Positions 1-7,082 are shown, numbered from the stretch's first letter. The stretch is DNA of 10,112 nt from Phycisphaerales bacterium UBA1926 (GCA_002337215.1 DDFO01000024.1:15253-25364), one strand, 5' to 3'. Translations and numbers: made by a program. The notes: a model not told the origin generated them from the sequence alone.

Positions 1-384
1 CACGAACGCGCCGATATCGGCGAGGTCGAAGATGCCGTTGTCGTCGAGATCCGCGGCCGGGTCCTGGGTGACAAACCCGCTCACGAACACATTGATGTCG
101 GCGAGATCGAGCACGCCGAACGGCTCGGCGAGGTCGGCCGCGTTGCACGGCGAGGGCGATGTCTGCACGCCCCCCCAGAATCCACCCGTGAGTGTGTACG
201 CGCCGCCCTGCGTCGGCGCCGCGGCGTCGTGCTGGCCGATCGTGCCGGAGAGCGTGTACACGCCCCCCGAACTCGTCCCGCCGCCCCCGTCGATGGTGAA
301 TGTGTCGATGGTGTACGCGGGTCCGCCGAGACCGACCGCGCCGCCCGAGACCATCACGGCGGCATAAAACATCGGTGCAATCAT
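1..384 (-). CDS. Secreted GTIGQ/GGFW protein with C-terminal dockerin-like module (partial, C-terminus beyond the window)
   Basis: Reading from ATG at 384 gives 128 codons open to the window edge. A hydrophobic N-terminus (about residues 1-20) looks like a signal peptide, but it has no Lys or Arg before the core, which is odd. Next comes a Gly-rich domain with the pattern T-I-D-G-G-G...G-V-Y-T-L-S-G-T-I-G-Q...G-G-A-Y-T-L-T-G-G-F-W-G-G, which I recognise as recurrent in planctomycete secreted proteins; its function is unknown. From about residue 80 a dockerin-like module follows: C-N-A-A-D-L-A-E-P-F-G, L-D-L-A-D-I, then a second D-L-D-D-N-G...D-L-A-D-I loop that runs off the edge. The Asp/Asn-rich loops suggest calcium binding. 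The start overlaps the stop of the S74 fibre gene (TGATG), so translation is probably coupled. GTG at 387 is an alternative start; no other start exists before an in-frame TGA at 441-439. The missing end is probably short (second loop, then G-C). Confidence 0.85.
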   Translation of the reverse strand, partial: MIAPMFYAAVMVSGGAVGLGGPAYTIDTFTIDGGGGTSSGGVYTLSGTIGQHDAAAPTQGGAYTLTGGFWGGVQTSPSPCNAADLAEPFGVLDLADINVFVSGFVTQDPAADLDDNGIFDLADIGAFV

Positions 385-2570
385 CACTCGCTCTCCCCGA
401 CTCGCCCGGCGGCGGCGCCGAGCAGGATTTCGATTCTTTCAAGACGCTCGCGGAGTTCCGCATTCTCTGCCTCGAGCCTCGCGATCCGACTCGCGTTCTT
501 CTCGTCGTCCGCGTCCTTCTCGGCGCGGAGCTCCTTGATTGCCTGGACGACCATCGACTCGTAGCCGACCGGGCTGAGGTACAGATACCCGTCGTCGTTC
601 TCCTCGACCCACTCCGGGAAGACCTCCTGGACCTGCTGGGCGATCCAGCCGCGCTGCTCGCCCGGGACATAGGAGAAATGGTCGGGGTCCCTGTACTCGA
701 AGCGGACGCCCTCGAGCGCGAGCAATCGATCGAGCACACGCTCCATGGGTTCGATGTTGGTCTTCAGCCGCCGGTCTGAGAAGACCGACCAGAGCCCGCC
801 GCCCGGCTTACCGGCGGTCCCGTAGCAGTTGATCTCGAAGTCGAACGCCTTGGGCCCGCCCACGGTGAACTGCGAAGCGGCGATGATGTCGTTGTTGACC
901 GTGAGATCGTCAGCGATCGTGACGTCGTTGCCGATGAATTCGGTGCCCTCGACTTCGACGCGGCTGCCGTTCAGCGCCATCACCGAACCCGAGCTGATAT
1001 TCATCGTGCTGCCCGCGGTGATGTTGACGGTCGAGTTTGCTTCCACGGTGGCACTCGATTCGCCCCGCACAATCGCCTGGTTCTGGCCCGTCAGCCGGGC
1101 AACGCTCTGGGAGAACAGGATCAGATCGTTGCCCGCATTCAGCGTGGCGAACCCACCCGAGGTAACCGACAGGTCGTTGGCCGCACCGAACTCGCCGTTC
1201 CCCTCAAAGAGAAGCAGACTCGGCGTAAAATTCACTTCGCTCGTGCTGTAGCGGAGACGGATTCCGTCGGACGAGTTGTTCGCAACGATGTCCAATCTCT
1301 TGGTCGGTGTCGTCTCCCCGATGCCGAGGTTGCCCGAGATATGCGTATCGCCCGCGGGCACGGCTGTGTTGTTCGATCCGATCGCGATGCCGCCGTTCGC
1401 GTTGATGCGAAGGCGGGTCACCCCGTCCTGTTGCACACGCAAGGCCGATTGGCCCGCGCTGGCATTGACATGCAACCGGTCGGTCGGTGCGTTCGTCCCG
1501 ATGCCGACCTCTGCGGGGATCGCCGAGTCGCCGATCCGGACATCACCCCCGTCCTCGTTGATCAGCAGTGTTGCGCCGCCGATCCCGCTGCGGGCCTGGA
1601 TCTCGTTGCGATCAAACGCGAGGTTCGAGCTCGTGCTGGGCCCGAGCACGAGCATGCCGCCCAGCCCGGCCGAGGTGACCTCATCGCCGAAAAAGACCTG
1701 CAGCGAGGCGTTCACGGAGTTGGCCGCGGTCGCGATCCCGAGCCTGGATGTCGTATCCTGCATGCGGACGGTGAACCCGCTATCGATCCGCAGACGCGTC
1801 CCCGAGACCTTTGAGAGGCTCGCCGTGCTGGACGCCAACTGTGTATCGCCGATGCCGCTGTTGGCAACCGAGAACACCGAACCGCTCTGCGCGAGCCCGG
1901 TCCCGGCGACGTACGTCGTGTCGTTGTCCACCCCGTCCGCGAAGGGACCCGGGATATCGATCAGCCCGAACCAGCTCGTCGTCCCGGGGGGGCCGACCGG
2001 ACCGACAGGACCGACAGGACCCTCGTCTCCGGGGATGCCCTGCGGCCCCTGGGGACCATTCGGGCCCTGCGGGCCGACAGGCCCCTGTGCGCCCTGTGGA
2101 CCAACAGGACCCTCAGGACCCTCAGGACCCGCCGGTCCCTCGTTGCCCGCGAGCGCGAACTTCGCGTACGGCGCCGGCGCGACGCGCTGCCTCGGCGACA
2201 GCGTCGTGTACGCCCCGCCGTCCGCGGGCGTCCGCACGTCGATCTCGAGCCAGACATCGTCGCCCAGGAAGACCAGGGGCCCGAAATCCAGATCGAGCGT
2301 GAACACGCCATCCGTCACCGTCGCGCCGAGCAGCAACTCCGATCCGACCTGCAAACCGCCGGCGGCCGCGTCGTACGGGCGAACCCTGAACTCGGCCGGT
2401 CCGCTGTACACATCGCCCGAGGCCGACAGCTTGCCCTGATACACAAACTCGGGGCCCACGGGCACCGCGCTCGCGGTGCCGGCCGCCAGACCCAATGCCA
2501 ATCCCGCCGCCAGCCCGCTCAGCGCGAAGAACCGCGACACACCCGTCCTCTGGGTTCCGAACAGTTTCAT
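384..2570 (-). CDS. Secreted collagen-like fibre protein with C-terminal S74 autoproteolytic chaperone domain
   Basis: 728 aa from ATG 2570. A longer in-frame ORF starts at 2705, but 2570 has a strong GAGGGAAGAG ribosome site and a proper signal peptide (M-K-L-F..., core 14-30, cleavage after T-A-S-A at 35). Residues 36-140 form a head domain (F-V-Y-Q-G-K-L ... [12 protein letters not shown]), a pattern often found with tail-fibre domains. Residues 142-195 are 18 G-x-y triplets, collagen-like. A beta-rich shaft follows with [13 protein letters not shown] (from 356) and [13 protein letters not shown] (from 416) motifs. From 598, S-D-R-R-L-K carries the Ser598/Lys603 pair expected for the peptidase S74 / endosialidase chaperone family; [12 protein letters not shown] and [12 protein letters not shown] are also family signatures. 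A leucine-rich coiled coil ends the protein. By family knowledge it should trimerise and cut itself before Ser598. It looks like a surface fibre; phage origin is unlikely because no phage genes surround it. Confidence 0.92.
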   Translation of the reverse strand: MKLFGTQRTGVSRFFALSGLAAGLALGLAAGTASAVPVGPEFVYQGKLSASGDVYSGPAEFRVRPYDAAAGGLQVGSELLLGATVTDGVFTLDLDFGPLVFLGDDVWLEIDVRTPADGGAYTTLSPRQRVAPAPYAKFALAGNEGPAGPEGPEGPVGPQGAQGPVGPQGPNGPQGPQGIPGDEGPVGPVGPVGPPGTTSWFGLIDIPGPFADGVDNDTTYVAGTGLAQSGSVFSVANSGIGDTQLASSTASLSKVSGTRLRIDSGFTVRMQDTTSRLGIATAANSVNASLQVFFGDEVTSAGLGGMLVLGPSTSSNLAFDRNEIQARSGIGGATLLINEDGGDVRIGDSAIPAEVGIGTNAPTDRLHVNASAGQSALRVQQDGVTRLRINANGGIAIGSNNTAVPAGDTHISGNLGIGETTPTKRLDIVANNSSDGIRLRYSTSEVNFTPSLLLFEGNGEFGAANDLSVTSGGFATLNAGNDLILFSQSVARLTGQNQAIVRGESSATVEANSTVNITAGSTMNISSGSVMALNGSRVEVEGTEFIGNDVTIADDLTVNNDIIAASQFTVGGPKAFDFEINCYGTAGKPGGGLWSVFSDRRLKTNIEPMERVLDRLLALEGVRFEYRDPDHFSYVPGEQRGWIAQQVQEVFPEWVEENDDGYLYLSPVGYESMVVQAIKELRAEKDADDEKNASRIARLEAENAELRERLERIEILLGAAAGRVGESE
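393..398 (-). promoter_or_regulatory. Ribosome binding site for the GGFW/dockerin gene, inside the upstream gene
   Basis: The minus strand reads GGGGAG, 8 nt before ATG at 384 and 5 nt before the alternative GTG at 387. It lies within the last codons of the S74 fibre gene. This supports a coupled start at 384 rather than reading from further upstream. Confidence 0.55.
1986..2147 (-). repeat. Collagen-like G-x-y repeat with 9-nt direct repeats
   Basis: Eighteen consecutive G-x-y codon triplets, mostly Gly-Pro-Val, Gly-Pro-Gln and Gly-Pro-Glu, encode residues 142-195 of the S74 fibre protein. At DNA level there are near-identical 9-nt units, read on the plus strand: ccgacagga at 2002-2010 and 2011-2019, preceded by ccgaccgga at 1993; and ccctcagga at 2110-2118 and 2119-2127, preceded by ccaacagga at 2101. 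These local duplications suggest growth by slippage. Confidence 0.9.
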
Positions 2571-2580
2571 CTCTTCCCTC
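2571..2580 (-). promoter_or_regulatory. Ribosome binding site of the S74 fibre gene
   Basis: The minus strand reads GAGGGAAGAG directly before ATG 2570, with the purine-rich GAGGG core about 5 nt from the start codon. It decides the start against the 45-codon longer in-frame ORF, whose extra N-terminus is highly charged and would bury the signal peptide. Confidence 0.7.
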
Positions 2581-2626
2581 CCGGCTTTGGTTTCCCGCTC
2601 CCCGGTCAGAGCCGGGCAATCGCACG

Positions 2627-2655
2627 AGAGTACCAGTATCCGGAGCCCGATCCAA
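2627..2655 (-). promoter_or_regulatory. Possible sigma70-like promoter for the S74 fibre gene
   Basis: On the minus strand TTGGAT (2655-2650) and TACTCT (2632-2627) are separated by exactly 17 nt. A TG pair sits one base before the -10 hexamer, an extended -10 arrangement. Each hexamer matches consensus at only 3 of 6 positions, so this is a weak guess. It would leave a leader of about 50 nt containing an imperfect stem (2581-2589 against 2607-2615). The alternative is that the gene is read only from the upstream FG-GAP gene. Confidence 0.22.
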
Positions 2656-2695
2656 GCGCGTCGATCCCTGTCGAGAGGGGCCGACCATATCGGGA

Positions 2696-4258
2696 TCAGG
2701 GGCAACCGTCCGAGAACGAGCCCACGAACCCCGAGATGTCCGCCAGGTCGAACACGCCGTCGTTGTTGAGATCCGCGGGCGGCTGCTGCGTCGTGAACGC
2801 GCCGACGAAGACGGAGATATCCGCGAGATCAAGCGTCCCGAACGGCTCGGAGAGGTCCGCCGGGTTGCACGCCGAGGGCCCGAACGTCGCGTCGATCAGA
2901 TAGGCCGCGCCCGACGAGTTGCCCTGGTCGTCCGCGCCGGGCGCGCCGACGATCGCGCGCCCGCCGTCGAGCGCGACCGACCAGCCGAAGACGTCGTTGC
3001 TGGTCACCACGCTCGGGAGCACCTTTTCGACGAGCGAGGGGGACGCGGGATCCGCGAAGTCGTAGATGTACGCCGACCCGACGCCCGGCCCGCCCTCGTC
3101 ATCCGTCCGCGCCGTGATCACGCCGACGACGCCGTCGCCCGTGCGCTCGAGCGCGACCCCCCATCCGAAGTCGTCGGTCGCGCCGCCGTCCGGCGCCAGC
3201 ATCTTGCCGTGCAGCACGGGCGACGCGGGATCGGCGAGTCCGAACACGTACGCCGCCCCCGAGTCGAGCCCGAGATCGTCATCGAAGATCGAGCCCACCA
3301 CCGCGAGCGCGGGCGACAAGCCCTCCGCGTCGAGGATCGCGACGTCCCAGCCCATGTAGTCGAGTTCGCCCCCATCGGGGGCGACGAGCTTGGCGACCTG
3401 CACCGGGTTCGCCGGGTCGGTGATGTCGAACACGTACGCCGCCCCGGCTCTGTTCGCAACCTCGCTCTCCCACCGCGCGCCGACGATCGCGAGCGAGCCG
3501 TCCAGATCGACCGAGTAGCCGAACTGGTCGAGCCCCTCCCCGTCGTCGGCGAGCAGCTTGCCGAGCTGCGTCCCCGTCGCGACATCGAAGAGATACGCCG
3601 CGCCCGAGAGCGGGCCGTTGTCGTCGTCGCCGCTCGCGCCGACGAGCATCAGCCCGCCGTCGATCGCGATCGCGTCGCCGAACGCGTCGTCGAACTCAAA
3701 GCCATCGGGTCGCACCGACCAGAGCAGCGTCGGCGACGCGGGATCAGAAAGCTCGAACCCCCGGACCAACGGCCGATAGCAGGCGCACGGCGCGATCTCC
3801 GCCGTGCCGACAACCGCGACACGCGCCGCGCCGGCACCGGGCTTCACCGCCGACAGATCCATAGGCCCGCTGATCGCCCCCCCATAGAACCACGCGTCGA
3901 TCGGAGCGCCGCCCTCGGGACGCACCGGCTGGGGCAGCAGCGCGAGCTGGTCTCCGGTCTCGGCATAAACGATGAACGCGCCTCCCGGCGTCGGCGTCGT
4001 GAAGATCCCCTCGCCGATGACCAGCGCCAGCGGGCCGTTGAGATCGACCGCGCTCCCGAACTGCAACGCGTCATAGCCGACCTCGGGCAACGCGCGCCAC
4101 AACTCATCGCCCGGCGCACCGAGTGTGTCGGGGCACAATCCGATCCCCATCACGGAGCCGACAACCACCCGGTTTATCCGGCAGCCACACCGGGACGCAC
4201 CAGACTTGCTTCTCTCTCGAGACCCGCTCTGCTCTCGCCCGCTCTGCTCACGCATCAT
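2696..4258 (-). CDS. Secreted FG-GAP (integrin-alpha-like) beta-propeller protein with C-terminal dockerin-like module
   Basis: 520 aa if read from ATG 4258; the adjacent ATG at 4255 has equally good or better spacing from GGAG (7 nt). An in-frame start at 4330 is possible but lies inside the 22-nt repeats. The N-terminus has a long Arg-rich n-region with an R-E-Q-S-G tandem repeat, then a short hydrophobic core (31-42), consistent with an atypical signal peptide. Repeats with F-G-x-x-V-x-(L/I)-D-G...(A/V)-(I/V)-V-G-A...G-A-A-Y-V-F-D occur at about 67, 135 (degenerate), 193, 246, 302, 364 and 424. Seven repeats fit a seven-bladed propeller as in FG-GAP/integrin-alpha proteins. Residues 464-520 are a dockerin-like module with two D-L-A-D-I loops, bounded by Cys464 and Cys519. 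The propeller probably binds a partner or polymer and the module anchors it; both roles are inferred from the families. Confidence 0.88.
   Translation of the reverse strand: MMREQSGREQSGSRERSKSGASRCGCRINRVVVGSVMGIGLCPDTLGAPGDELWRALPEVGYDALQFGSAVDLNGPLALVIGEGIFTTPTPGGAFIVYAETGDQLALLPQPVRPEGGAPIDAWFYGGAISGPMDLSAVKPGAGAARVAVVGTAEIAPCACYRPLVRGFELSDPASPTLLWSVRPDGFEFDDAFGDAIAIDGGLMLVGASGDDDNGPLSGAAYLFDVATGTQLGKLLADDGEGLDQFGYSVDLDGSLAIVGARWESEVANRAGAAYVFDITDPANPVQVAKLVAPDGGELDYMGWDVAILDAEGLSPALAVVGSIFDDDLGLDSGAAYVFGLADPASPVLHGKMLAPDGGATDDFGWGVALERTGDGVVGVITARTDDEGGPGVGSAYIYDFADPASPSLVEKVLPSVVTSNDVFGWSVALDGGRAIVGAPGADDQGNSSGAAYLIDATFGPSACNPADLSEPFGTLDLADISVFVGAFTTQQPPADLNNDGVFDLADISGFVGSFSDGCP
4223..4252 (-). 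repeat. 15-nt tandem duplication encoding R-E-Q-S-G twice
   Basis: Plus-strand copies are CCCGCTCTGCTCTCG (4223-4237) and CCCGCTCTGCTCACG (4238-4252), matching at 14 of 15 positions. In frame they encode [10 protein letters not shown] near the start of the FG-GAP protein, in the n-region of its signal peptide. This is a simple, apparently recent, frame-preserving duplication. Confidence 0.85.
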
Positions 4259-4260
4259 GT

Positions 4261-4266
4261 TTCTCC
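4261..4266 (-). promoter_or_regulatory. Ribosome binding site of the FG-GAP gene
   Basis: The minus strand reads GGAGAA. The GGAG lies 4 nt before ATG 4258 and 7 nt before ATG 4255. It favours these two starts over the distant one at 4330. Confidence 0.55.
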
Positions 4267-4275
4267 GATCGAATA

Positions 4276-4341
4276 GCCCGCGCGATGGGCGCGCAATGCC
4301 CGCTCCATGGGCGCAGACAGCCCGCGCCACGGGCGCACACA
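4276..4341. repeat. Three tandem 22-nt repeats in the divergent intergenic region
   Basis: Three copies with an exact 22-nt period start at 4276, 4298 and 4320. Each begins GCCCGC, has GGGCGC at offset 11-16 and ends A-rich. Each holds a small dyad, GCCC-N7-GGGC; in the third copy it extends to GCCCG-N5-CGGGC. The array sits between the divergent FG-GAP gene and the zinc-ribbon membrane-protein gene, directly upstream of the FG-GAP ribosome site. A period of about two helical turns and an internal dyad would suit an operator array. It could equally be a slippage-derived repeat. The repeat itself is seen; the role is inferred. Confidence 0.75.
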
Positions 4342-4533
4342 GAAGGAGTCGGTTCGCCGGCCCATCACCTCTCCAGGCGACACCCCGCCCCAGCGCGCCC
4401 GATGAGAATCAGGAAAATCTGATCAATCGACCGCCCGCCGCCCTGGTCCGTCCAGAACTCCGCGCGGCCCCGCACGCAGAACACAATCCCGGAAACCGGA
4501 ACCCCCCGACGCCCCCGCAAGTAGACTCGGGTC
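4342..4533. other. Divergent intergenic remainder with an AT-richer island
   Basis: This is the space between the 22-nt repeats and the start of the membrane-protein gene. Most is C/G-rich with no ORF I can support. Around 4403-4430 there is an AT-richer island with a short inverted repeat ATCAG (4408-4412), GAAAAT, CTGAT (4419-4423), the likeliest place for promoter elements in this GC-rich setting. I could not assign clear -35/-10 boxes on either strand. Confidence 0.4.
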
Positions 4534-6132
4534 ATGGGCTATATGTGGATGACGATCATTCCCTTCATCATCGTCTTCGCGCTGCCGGGCGTCCTGCTCA
4601 TCAGCGTGGTCGTCCGGGGCCTCACGCTCCCGCGGGGCCTGCGCCGGGGCCGCGTCGCCGTGTGCGGCCGGTGCTCGCAGGAAGTCGCCGACATCACCGA
4701 ATCGTCGCCCCTCCCCCTCCGCTGCCCCGAATGCGGCACGAAGTACGCCTACGCGGGCCTGCTCAGCCTGGGGCTCGCCAAGCGCAACCGCCCGGGCATG
4801 GCGTCCGTCATCGTTTCCTGGTCGCTCCTCGCCGCCGCCGCCGGGATCACCGCGACCGCGATCGTCAGCTCGTTCTCGGCGAACAACTACACCACGCGCC
4901 AGCGGTTCAGCCACACGATCGAGAGCGTGCGCACGGACGGCACCGTCGCGACGAACACCGACGGCTACGAGGTCCGGTTCGACGGCGAGCTCGAGTTCGC
5001 GTTCGGCTCCCCCGTCCGCTCGGGATCGCTCACCCTCACCGTCTTCCCCGACAACGGGCCCTCCGCGTCCATCGATATCGGCCCCGCCACAGGCTCGTGG
5101 TCCATCCCCACCACAGGCGACACGGGCGTCGCATTCGACCGCAACGCGGCGTTCAAAGCGCTCGAAGCCGCGGGGATCAACACCGGCCCCGCATACGTCG
5201 GCTTCGAGGCCGGCGAACTCACCGACGCTGTGCAACTCGTGCGCACGCGTCCGGACACCGCGGTCTATTCCGTGCTCGGCAATTACGGCAACTCGTTCCC
5301 ACAGCAGACCGCGACGACAACGCTCTCCACCGACTGGAGCCCGCGCAGCCTCGCGGTCACCGGACAGAACGGCGACTCAGCCAGTGGGCTCCGCTTCGGT
5401 TTCGAGTCCGACATGCTCGACGCGAACTACGCGGGATCCTCCAGCACAGAGGCGTACAACGGGAGCGTCGAGTTCGAGTTCGCTGGCGCACAGGCCTCCG
5501 CCCAGGGCGGGTCGAACTCGCCCCGGGTCACCGCCGTCACCATCAACATCCGCCCGCCCGAAGGATGGCCCGTCTCGGCCCGCTACGACCTGACAACCAA
5601 GACCGGCACGCTCACGCAGGGTGAGTCCTCAGAGGAGTATCTGCCCGCCGACGACAAAGAAGCGATCCGGAAGATCGCCGAGCTGACAGGCCTCGCCGAC
5701 GGCGCGGGGTCGTACGACCCGGGGCTCAGAGACATCCTCGATCTGGTCGAGGATGTCCGCCGAACGCCGGACAAGTACGACCTCAAGCCCGCGGGGAACA
5801 CCGGCGGCGGGCACGCCCACAACCAGAACTGGTCGCCCGGGCACGCGACCGCGAACGGCGCCGGCGACGGCGAGCCCGACGGCGGCTTCGTCGAAACCCG
5901 ACCCGCCACACAGAACTGGATGAGCACCGGTGGCGGTTTCCAGAACGCCTTCCCGGTCGGCGTCATGATCGCCATCGGCGTCTGCCTGCTCGTCTACGCC
6001 GTGGGCATCGCGCTCATCGTCGTCCGCCGGTTCCGGATCTACCCCACGGAACTCGTCGGCCCGCAGGGCCCGCCCAACCCCGACGCCGTCGGGCCGGGTT
6101 TGCCGGGCAACACGCCCCGGAAGACCAACTGA
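4534..6132 (+). CDS. Three-TM membrane protein with cytoplasmic zinc ribbon and large extracytoplasmic region; function unknown
   Basis: 532 aa. An in-frame TAG at 4519-4521 means ATG 4534 is the earliest start; Met4 and Met6 are alternatives, and no clear ribosome site is visible. TM1 is about residues 7-27, followed by a basic stretch (R28, R34, R37, R38, R40) that places the next loop in the cytoplasm. That loop carries C44-x2-C47 and C64-x2-C67, a rubredoxin/zinc-ribbon-like pair. TM2 is about 90-112. Residues 113-472 should be outside the membrane, with beta-rich stretches and a Gly/His/Asn-rich linker near 425-450. TM3 is 473-497, then R-R-F-R and a Pro/Gly-rich tail in the cytoplasm. 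I do not recognise the family. The gene is divergent from the FG-GAP gene and convergent with the sulfotransferase gene (42-nt gap, no clear terminator). The zinc ribbon could bind metal or a partner; signalling across the membrane is only a guess. Confidence 0.88.
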   Translation: MGYMWMTIIPFIIVFALPGVLLISVVVRGLTLPRGLRRGRVAVCGRCSQEVADITESSPLPLRCPECGTKYAYAGLLSLGLAKRNRPGMASVIVSWSLLAAAAGITATAIVSSFSANNYTTRQRFSHTIESVRTDGTVATNTDGYEVRFDGELEFAFGSPVRSGSLTLTVFPDNGPSASIDIGPATGSWSIPTTGDTGVAFDRNAAFKALEAAGINTGPAYVGFEAGELTDAVQLVRTRPDTAVYSVLGNYGNSFPQQTATTTLSTDWSPRSLAVTGQNGDSASGLRFGFESDMLDANYAGSSSTEAYNGSVEFEFAGAQASAQGGSNSPRVTAVTINIRPPEGWPVSARYDLTTKTGTLTQGESSEEYLPADDKEAIRKIAELTGLADGAGSYDPGLRDILDLVEDVRRTPDKYDLKPAGNTGGGHAHNQNWSPGHATANGAGDGEPDGGFVETRPATQNWMSTGGGFQNAFPVGVMIAIGVCLLVYAVGIALIVVRRFRIYPTELVGPQGPPNPDAVGPGLPGNTPRKTN

Positions 6133-6174
6133 GCGACCGCCCGGCCGCCGCCTTTCCTCAGCCCGCGGTAGATC

Positions 6175-7035
6175 TCAGCCCCCCGCCGAAAGGTGCGCTG
6201 TCTCCGAATCAAAGAACGCGAGATCCTCACCGACGAAGACCTCCTCGGGCTTCGGGGGCCGATCGCCCGCGGCGTGCTGGTTGGTGCTCTCCAGGTTCCC
6301 GGTCAGCCGGCTCATGTAACTCTGCAGCCGAGTCGTGTTGGAGCGCGGCAGCGGCGGGTCCTGAATCTCGGGCGTCTCCCCGAGAAACGCGCCGAGCTCG
6401 GCGAGCAGCGCCGGCGCATCGCGCACGATCCGGTCGAACTCGACCATCAGCACGCCGGGCGTCTCGCGCCACGCGCGCACGTGGTCCGCCCACACCCGAG
6501 CGCGTGATCGGCCCTGCTCGTCGGTCTGGCGGATGAACTCGCCGAACGGCACCCGCGCGACCGGGTCGAACACCCGGCGCCACGTCCACATGGAACACAG
6601 CACCTTCTTCCCGTCGCGGTGCACATAGATCGTCTTGGACCGATCCACCACGCCCCGCACGAACGCCCCGTGCTCGGGTGCGACGTCGGCGAAGCCGGGC
6701 TCGGCGTGCGTCTTGAGCAGCGGACGCGTCGATTTGCTGAGGATCCGCAACGCCTCGCGCTGCGAGCAGGGCAGCGTCGTCGTCGGCTCGAACCGGTCGA
6801 GGTTCAGGTACGAGAAGTGGGGGTTCTCCAGCGGCAGCATCCGGGGCCGGCACGCCGGGAAATTTCGGCGGAGCAGGTCGAGCGTCAGGTGCGTCCCCGA
6901 TCGGCGGTGGCTCGCGACGAGGACCGGCACGCCGACCCCGTCGAGAGTCTCGGCGGGCCGCTCGAGCAGCGCCGACTCGGCGCGCACCGCCACGTCCCCG
7001 ATCGTGCGCGCCATGCTGTGAAAGAGACGAGGCAT
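6175..7035 (-). CDS. PAPS-dependent sulfotransferase family protein
   Basis: 286 aa from ATG 7035; a GTG at 7056 (7 residues longer) and an ATG at 7014 are alternatives, and none has a strong ribosome site. The N-terminal beta strand and loop V-L-V-A-S-H-R-R-S-G-T-H-L (about 38-50) match the 5'-phosphosulfate-binding loop (x-S-G-T-x-L) of the sulfotransferase fold. L-K-T-H (107-110) matches the K-T/S-H motif bearing the catalytic histidine. Y-V-H-R-D-G-K-K-V-L-C-S (137-148) matches the 3'-phosphate-binding motif, with the conserved Arg and Ser. V-W-A-D-H-V-R-A-W (181-189) and V-E-F-D-R-I-V-R-D...F-L-G (198-219) are further family features. By family it moves sulfate from PAPS to an acceptor and releases PAP; the acceptor is unknown. 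No signal peptide or TM segment is evident, so it is probably cytoplasmic. It is the last gene of the three-gene leftward group. Confidence 0.88.
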   Translation of the reverse strand: MPRLFHSMARTIGDVAVRAESALLERPAETLDGVGVPVLVASHRRSGTHLTLDLLRRNFPACRPRMLPLENPHFSYLNLDRFEPTTTLPCSQREALRILSKSTRPLLKTHAEPGFADVAPEHGAFVRGVVDRSKTIYVHRDGKKVLCSMWTWRRVFDPVARVPFGEFIRQTDEQGRSRARVWADHVRAWRETPGVLMVEFDRIVRDAPALLAELGAFLGETPEIQDPPLPRSNTTRLQSYMSRLTGNLESTNQHAAGDRPPKPEEVFVGEDLAFFDSETAHLSAGG

Positions 7036-7082
7036 ACGACGAGCGTACCCCCGCACCGGCTCCGTCGCCGGCCCGACTGCGC

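Noticed and set aside
1276..2439. Plus-strand ORF containing its own G-P-x-G-P-x collagen-like run
   Set aside because: Gly-Pro codons (GGN CCN) read as Gly-Pro on both strands, so the antisense of a collagen repeat mimics one. No signal peptide or family motifs support it.
384..2570. Prophage tail-fibre gene
   Set aside because: The S74 domain is known from phage spikes, but a signal peptide, the dockerin-bearing neighbours and the absence of phage genes argue for a host secreted protein.
2663..2697. Hairpin after the FG-GAP stop codon (GATCCC...GGGATC) as a terminator
   Set aside because: The stem is 6 bp plus an inner 4 bp with an uneven internal loop, and no U-tract follows, so it is too weak to call.
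2495..4276. 593-codon plus-strand ORF antisense to the FG-GAP gene
   Set aside because: The product is Arg/Glu/Val-rich low-complexity sequence typical of an antisense frame in GC-rich DNA. The minus strand gives clear FG-GAP repeats and a dockerin-like module.
4276..4341. CRISPR array
   Set aside because: Repeats are directly adjacent with a 22-nt total period and no unique spacers.
4125..5624. 499-codon plus-strand ORF overlapping the zinc-ribbon membrane gene
   Set aside because: It is very rich in Arg, His and Pro with no domain. The other frame from 4534 has membrane segments, a zinc ribbon and a clean stop.
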